DNA from: Roseiarcus sp963807735
GTDB taxonomy: Bacteria; Pseudomonadota; Alphaproteobacteria; Rhizobiales; Beijerinckiaceae
Reading direction: 5' to 3'
NCBI GenBank assembly: GCA_963807735.1
Contig: CAWEDI010000011.1
Location: 248,001 to 312,000 of the forward strand
DNA length: 64,000 nucleotides
The notes under the pieces were generated by a model. The model ran no database searches. It saw only the letters and a program-made list of their open reading frames with translations, and was not told the origin of the DNA. Of this stretch, positions 63,349 through 64,000 are shown piece after piece. Within the stretch, counting starts at the first letter, position 1; every line of letters starts with the position of its first letter. A program made the translations under genes and the position numbers.

Positions 63349-64000
63349 ATGCGCTGGGGGGTTTTTGCGGCGACAGCCGTTTTGATGGCGGGGCTTTCGC
63401 CCGCGGTCGCGCTCGACAAGGTGACGTTTGGCACCAATTGGCTCGCCGACCCGGAAGCGGGCGGCTACTATCAGGCGCTCGTGGACGGGACCTTTGAAAA
63501 ATACGGGCTCGACGTGAAAATTCTGCCCGGCGGGCCGATGTCGAACGGCGGCCTGTTGCTGATCTCGGGCAAGATCGAGTTCTACATGGGCGGCGACGTC
63601 CTCGGCGATTTCTACAACGTCGAGCACGATCTGCCGGTCATCACCGTGGCCGCGCATTTCCAGAAGAACCCGCTCATCATGATGTCGCATCCCGGCGTCG
63701 GGTTCGACAAGTGGGAGCAGTTGCCGAAGGCGACCGCCATCGTCAGCAAGGGCGCCGTCGCCACGTTTTATAGTTGGATGCGCACCGCCTGGGGCTTCAA
63801 GGACGAGAACGTCAAGCCCTACAACTACAACTCCGCGACTTTCATCTCCGATCCGCATTCGATCCAGCAAGGCTATGTCACGTCCGAGCCCTACTCCGTC
63901 GAGAAGATGGGAGGGTTCAAGCCGAACATATTCCTGCTCTCCGACTACGGCTATTCGAGCTATGCGACGACCATCATCGCGCGCCGGGATCTGGTCGAGA
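63349..64000 (+). CDS. NMT1/THI5-like ABC substrate-binding protein, N-terminal part
   Basis: The frame begins at ATG 63349 (ribosome site aaggggaaag) and is open to the window edge, 217 codons. A Sec signal (FAATAVLMAGLSPAVA) precedes the mature part DKVTFGTNWLADPEAGGYYQ, a classic NMT1-like start, then GTFEKYGLDVKILPGGPM, MGGDVLGDFYNVEHDLPVIT and SDPHSIQQGYVTSEPYSVEK. It binds an aromatic, thiamine-precursor or taurine-like ligand in the periplasm. Its transporter genes lie beyond the window. Confidence 0.9.
   Translation, partial: MRWGVFAATAVLMAGLSPAVALDKVTFGTNWLADPEAGGYYQALVDGTFEKYGLDVKILPGGPMSNGGLLLISGKIEFYMGGDVLGDFYNVEHDLPVITVAAHFQKNPLIMMSHPGVGFDKWEQLPKATAIVSKGAVATFYSWMRTAWGFKDENVKPYNYNSATFISDPHSIQQGYVTSEPYSVEKMGGFKPNIFLLSDYGYSSYATTIIARRDLVE

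Overview
The window is a high-GC chromosomal segment, with one AT-rich patch, from an alphaproteobacterium. It is most likely a member of the Hyphomicrobiales (Rhizobiales), judging by the rplU-rpmA-GNAT-obgE gene order, the TIGR01459-type HAD protein, the FAD monooxygenase/DUF2783 pair, the agrobacterium-like polyol genes and the short palindromic repeats of the 'cattgcgagcgaagcgaagcaatc' type. Genus cannot be fixed from sequence alone. No rRNA, tRNA or CRISPR array was seen.

Layout. 1-617: tail of a Pat-type acyl-CoA synthetase/acetyltransferase. 1277-3344: convergent gmd and fcl, making GDP-L-fucose. 3691-8857: RND efflux operon with two lipoprotein adaptors. 9709-12712: polyol/tagatose module (dehydrogenase, kinase, broken GatZ-like gene). 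13.5-41 kb: a large surface-glycan and secreted-protein region with a calpain-like protease, a Hint-domain beta-rich protein, an RTX-like calcium-binding protein, six or seven glycosyltransferases, a sulfotransferase, a parallel beta-helix protein, proteins sharing a YPDV/EGR module and a 1269-residue TPR-GT32 fusion. One GT4 gene in this region is cut by an IS630-family element with a clean TA duplication. An AT-rich patch lies at about 33.05-35.2 kb.

41.3-53.8 kb is metabolic: a GntR regulator, citryl-CoA lyase-like enzyme, disrupted CoA ligase, VOC protein, disrupted GST, MFS and chromate transporters, an aromatic-type FAD hydroxylase with DUF2783, and a reverse-strand set of DUF1330, MBL hydrolase, aldolase-like, PfkB kinase and histidine phosphatase genes. 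54.0-56.6 kb is the ribosome/GTPase cluster rplU-rpmA-GNAT-obgE. 57-64 kb holds a LivF-like ATPase with a CoA ligase, a GlcG-like secreted protein, a HAD hydrolase, csaA, trxA, a small HTH gene, hisC and the start of an NMT1-like substrate-binding protein.

Two themes stand out. First, the 13.5-41 kb region looks like a system that builds or modifies a glycosylated cell-surface or secreted structure; GDP-fucose from gmd/fcl could feed it, which is inference. Second, five genes (GatZ-like, CoA ligase, GST, aldolase-like, beta-helix) carry single-base indels, mostly one-base insertions, with intact protein sequence in between. These are either very recent gene loss or uncorrected sequencing errors, and read data would decide.
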